A stretch of DNA of 31,142 nt from Chara braunii (taxonomy: Eukaryota; Streptophyta; Charophyceae; Charales; Characeae): contig BFEA01000084.1 in NCBI GenBank assembly GCA_003427395.1, positions 605,775-636,916 of the forward strand. The letters are read 5' to 3'. Position 1 is the stretch's first letter; each line of letters starts with the position of its first letter. The position numbers and the translations under genes were made by a program. Positions 28,330 to 31,142 of this stretch are shown in pieces. A model generated the notes under the pieces. The model searched no databases and had not been told where the DNA came from. It worked only from the letters and a program-made list of their open reading frames with translations.

Positions 28330-28800
28330 TCAATCTAAACACAATGTTGCTTTCATCTTTATAAATTTAGAAAAAAATATATGATTATGTGGATTGTTTT
28401 TTTCTTAATAAATTATTGAAAAAATTCAACTTTGGTCCAAACTTCAGAAGATGGATAGGGATTCTGCATAAGAATGTTACAGTAACCACCAGTGTTATCG
28501 TTAATGACAATGTAGCTCCCCCTATTCCTCTGCAAAGATCAGTTAGAGAAGGTGACCCAATTGCTCCCTTCTTATTTGTCATCATTATGGAAGCTCTAAC
28601 AACAAATCTGTGTACGCATAAAAATATAAAGCGGACTCAGATAACATCTATCCCGGAGGAGGTAATCCCAATATGCTTTCTCTTTGTCACGATCTTTCCC
28701 TAATGATTGATTCTTCTCATGAGAACATGATAGCAATTCAAAGGTTGAATGAACAATTTTGACGCTTCTCAGATATGAAAGTCAATTGAGGTAGTAAAAC
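28330..28800 (+). pseudogene. LINE-D reverse transcriptase remnant
   Basis: The recognisable part starts at NLEK...YDYVD, the relic of the LDLEKAYDHVDW block, followed by FRRWIGILHKNVTV and VREGDPIAPFLFVIIMEAL, the RQGDPLSP block. Around 28690 the catalytic block reads LFVT in one frame and CHDLSLMIDSS in the next, so a one-base shift falls at the active site and Ala-Asp-Asp is altered. DMKVN-stop-GSKT follows, with a stop where LINE-A has Trp. About 100 residues of the fingers region are missing before the NLEK block. Confidence 0.82.
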
Positions 28801-28829
28801 TCTGGGGTGGTGGATTCATCATCAATGAG

Positions 28830-29690
28830 TGCGACCTGTAAAATAGCCTAAGGTCAAATGGTTGCCCAAAGATAACCATATCAGAATACTAGGTATTTCC
28901 TTAACGGTTGAGGGCAAACCAAAGTCCAACAATGATTGACTTATGCAACAAGCTCAAACAAAGTTGAAACTATGAAAAAATAAACATACCTCACTATTAG
29001 GTCGCACGCTCACGATCAATAATGTTGTCCTGGTCTCTATATAGTATAAATTGGCTATTTGAGTCTTAGATAAACGAGTCACTAAAATGTTCCAGAGACA
29101 ATTAAGAGCATTCCTTCGGAGAGGAAATCATGATTGCATTAATGTTATTAATAGAGTAGGATGGATATCAGTGATCCAACTGAAATTTAGAGGGGGGCTG
29201 GGAATCCTTGACCCAGCCACTCAAGCCTGAGCGCTTTCCATACAATGTATCAAGAGACTGTTATTTAATCCTCAACCTCTTGGAATGCACTTGCATGAGA
29301 ACAACTCAAGAGGTTAGCATCCCCTACACCAGAAGGTGTAGACCCGTTGATGTGGCTAGAAAATCGATCATGGTCTCTGCCTAGAGGTAGTGCGAGGGAA
29401 GATGAAGGTGAAGTAATTTCAGATCGACAAGCTGCAAGACTGGATCTATGTAAGGACTCCTTTTTTATTACCATTCTTAAAACATGGAGGAAATTACCCC
29501 TACCAGATAAACTGTCGCCTGAAAGATGGAAAGAGGTGTGTCAGCAACCACTCTTTAATAATAATTGGATTAGAAATGATCAAGGATATGTTCTCCACTG
29601 CATAGATTCCCCCTGGTTGAGTTGGGTAAAGAGAGGAATCCTAGGGATCAAAGATATATGGAACCCAGTAACAAGATATTAATTTACTAC
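28830..29690 (+). pseudogene. LINE-D ORF2, post-RT region
   Basis: Contains IRILGISLTVEGK, LRAFLRRGNHD, FRGGLGILDPATQA (the GGLGILD block), DPLMWLENRSWSLPRG and WKEVCQQPLF, then WLSWVKRGILGIKDIW. It has several stops, many of them TGA. It is equivalent to 3523-4029 of LINE-A and to 17030-17390 of LINE-C. Confidence 0.8.
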
Positions 29691-29844
29691 CAAGGATCTA
29701 CACAACCAATTGCATTATTGCCACCACCCTGATAAGGCACTGAAAAATGTGATAGAGCTCATTCCTTTAGAATGGGTCCGTATTTTGCGTAAAGGGTCTA
29801 AGATGAAGGTCAATGACTAGTTAGCTATTAGAGATTATCCTAAT

Positions 29845-30747
29845 TTGATTGGCAAGATCCTTGACAAATTTACAAATGGGGATATTCTTTTGTCCCTTTT
29901 TTATCTAATACAAGATAATTACGTTACTCCAAACCAACAAGAAGTGATAAAACGGGTGAAAGGTGATCAGATCTTCAGAATTAGGGTTATGCAACAAAAA
30001 AATACATCGATCGCATTCAGACCGGCTATACCAATCTTCCACCTGACACTAGACCCAAAAGATTGGATTTGAAATTCCTCAGGTGGAAAAGGAAGATCAT
30101 ATCAGACTAGCCTTCATACCTTGACGATCAAATCTACTTATCGAATGTTTCGGCCCAAAACTAATTTGAGGGATACGGTCTTGACAAGGTGGATGAAGCA
30201 TCTCAACCTGAGTAGGGATGATCTTAGATCAATCAAATGGTTTAATATTATGAAATCTGGACCAGCAAAGGTGGCCTCTCTGCAATGGCAGATTGAACAT
30301 CGTTGCCTCCCTACAAATGATTGGCTGATTGAGAGATCATCTCTGGAGCAAAGCTGAGTAGCGGCCCCGTGGTGTAAGTTTTGTAAGACTGCTTTCCCAA
30401 GTAAAACTTCTCTTGAAACAATATAACATATATTTTTACAATGTCCGGGGGCAGTTTGGTTATGGAGATGGTGAGACCGCATATGGAGCCAACTAGAGAC
30501 TCAAGCCCAGTGGCCATGGGGTTGGAAGGCGATCTTACTAGAATCCTGGGTTTCAAATCCATATGATGAGTTCACACAAAACTTGTTCTTTTTGGGAAGA
30601 AGAGCAGTCCTTTGGGCCATATGGAGGAGAAGATGTACTTTTGATTGGGAAGGTGCCCGCCTTGAAGGACCAGAATTCACAAATTCCATTAAACAACAAA
30701 TCCAAACAGCATGGCCGCCTGTAGCACTCTTGGTGCCAACCAACTGA
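29845..30747 (+). pseudogene. LINE-D ORF2, C-terminal region with zf-RVT
   Basis: FHLTLDPKDWI-stop, KSTYRMFRPKT, PAKVASLQWQIEHRCLPTND and WLIERSSLEQS, then WCKFCKTAF...SLETI-stop-HIFLQCPG (about 30377-30445). All four zinc ligands C-x2-C and H-x4-C are kept, but a stop replaces the residue before His. It continues RAVLWAIWRRRC and ends near 30747. The minus-strand frames here are shadows. Confidence 0.82.
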
Positions 30748-31142
30748 GATAGTCAGCTGGATCCTCCCAGTCGGTATCAGTAAGGTCTTCAGCCAACACG
30801 GGTGTGAGTGCGTGTGTGAGTGGGTTGAGTGTGGTGTGTGCGAGAGTGTTGGCTTTAGACACTACTGTTACTCGATGGGGGTGGGGGAAGATGAATAGGG
30901 AGGCACAGTTACTGGCAAAATGCTCGATCCTTGTGTTAGCCGGGCCCCCACCGGCGGCCCCAACCCTGCACCCTAAAATGCTAGGGCAAGGGGCAAACAT
31001 GCCCTTACCCTTCTCCAACGACCGAGAGAGGTAACCTCCCTTCACCGAAGAGAGGTAGAAAGCTATGCTTGCAGGGGTCCCCTGTATAGCTTTAGGAGTA
31101 GTGGTAGGTAATGAAAAGAAAGATATGTTCCATGACATGGCA
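30748..31142. other. flank right of LINE-D, unassigned
   Basis: GT-rich to 30850, then mixed. A 149-residue minus-strand frame (30689-31138) stays open across it but runs into LINE-D coding sequence on the wrong strand, so I do not call it a gene. It also contains the palindrome at 31059-31093. Confidence 0.4.
31059..31093. repeat. interrupted palindrome
   Basis: AAAGCTAT at 31059-31066 and ATAGCTTT at 31086-31093 are complementary. Between them CAGGGG and CCCCTG form an inner arm pair around a single T. Confidence 0.85.

Larger units (their letters stand above)
24564..30747 (+). mobile_element. LINE-D, near full-length but decayed L1-type retrotransposon
   Basis: A plus-strand element with ORF1-like frames (24564-26682), then ORF2 from a Met at 26729. 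ORF2 holds endonuclease, linker, damaged reverse transcriptase, post-RT region and zf-RVT, ending near 30747. Stops and frameshifts occur throughout and part of the RT fingers is missing. No A tail is visible at the 3' end. It is the only copy here in which every major ORF2 part can still be traced in order. Confidence 0.82.

Noticed and set aside
30689-31138. 149-residue minus-strand open frame at the right edge
   Set aside because: Its end overlaps LINE-D ORF2 in antisense and the rest has no recognisable domain, so it cannot be supported as a gene.
1-31142. CRISPR array, tRNA or rRNA genes, bacterial operons
   Set aside because: No regularly spaced identical repeats with unique spacers, no cloverleaf with a convincing T-arm GGTTCGA, and no rRNA-like blocks were seen. 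GGTTCGAG near 24935 lies in LINE-D without a cloverleaf.

Overview
The window looks like nuclear DNA of a eukaryote, most likely from the plant or green-algal lineage. Every recognisable protein fragment belongs to L1-type LINE retrotransposons that end in the zf-RVT zinc finger typical of plant elements. The rest is poly-T, poly-A and poly-G tracts, long microsatellites, small dispersed repeats and assembly gaps. No host gene, rRNA, tRNA, CRISPR array or bacterial-style operon could be supported. A repeat-rich charophyte genome such as Chara is a guess from general character, not something the sequence proves.

Layout. 1-2380: gene-free DNA with an AT-rich stretch, a GC-rich inverted repeat, a T/A tract pair, two copies of a short dispersed repeat and a G run of about 90 bases. 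2380-5100 (minus): LINE-A, a 5'-truncated ORF2 relic. 5101-5248: a third copy of the short repeat, lying against the LINE-A break. 5543 to about 14600, perhaps 15060 (minus): LINE-B, a long element with a 3' poly-A tail, a remnant ORF2 that has lost its reverse-transcriptase core, a nested fold-back element, and a very large ORF1 with an N-terminal DUF4283-like domain, a zinc knuckle and a long Gln-rich tail. 15632-16480: two tandem units with matching flanks but different microsatellites, with a 215-base N gap. About 16970-18745 (plus): LINE-C, the ORF2 C-terminal part only. 18750-24560: gene-free repeat mosaic. 24564-30747 (plus): LINE-D, with ORF1, endonuclease, RT remnant and zf-RVT. 30748-31142: unassigned.

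All four LINEs are homologous in the ORF2 C-terminal region, and each is broken differently (truncation, internal deletion, frameshift, stops, mutated catalytic motif). None can act autonomously. The shared clade with different lesions points to repeated insertion followed by decay rather than duplication of one dead copy.

The items most worth a second look are the giant Gln-rich ORF1 of LINE-B, the short A-tailed repeat family with a fixed GGGACGCTGG head, the roughly 310-bp fold-back insertion inside LINE-B, the microsatellite-carrying tandem units, and the degenerate 100-bp module cluster at 21.5-22.6 kb.
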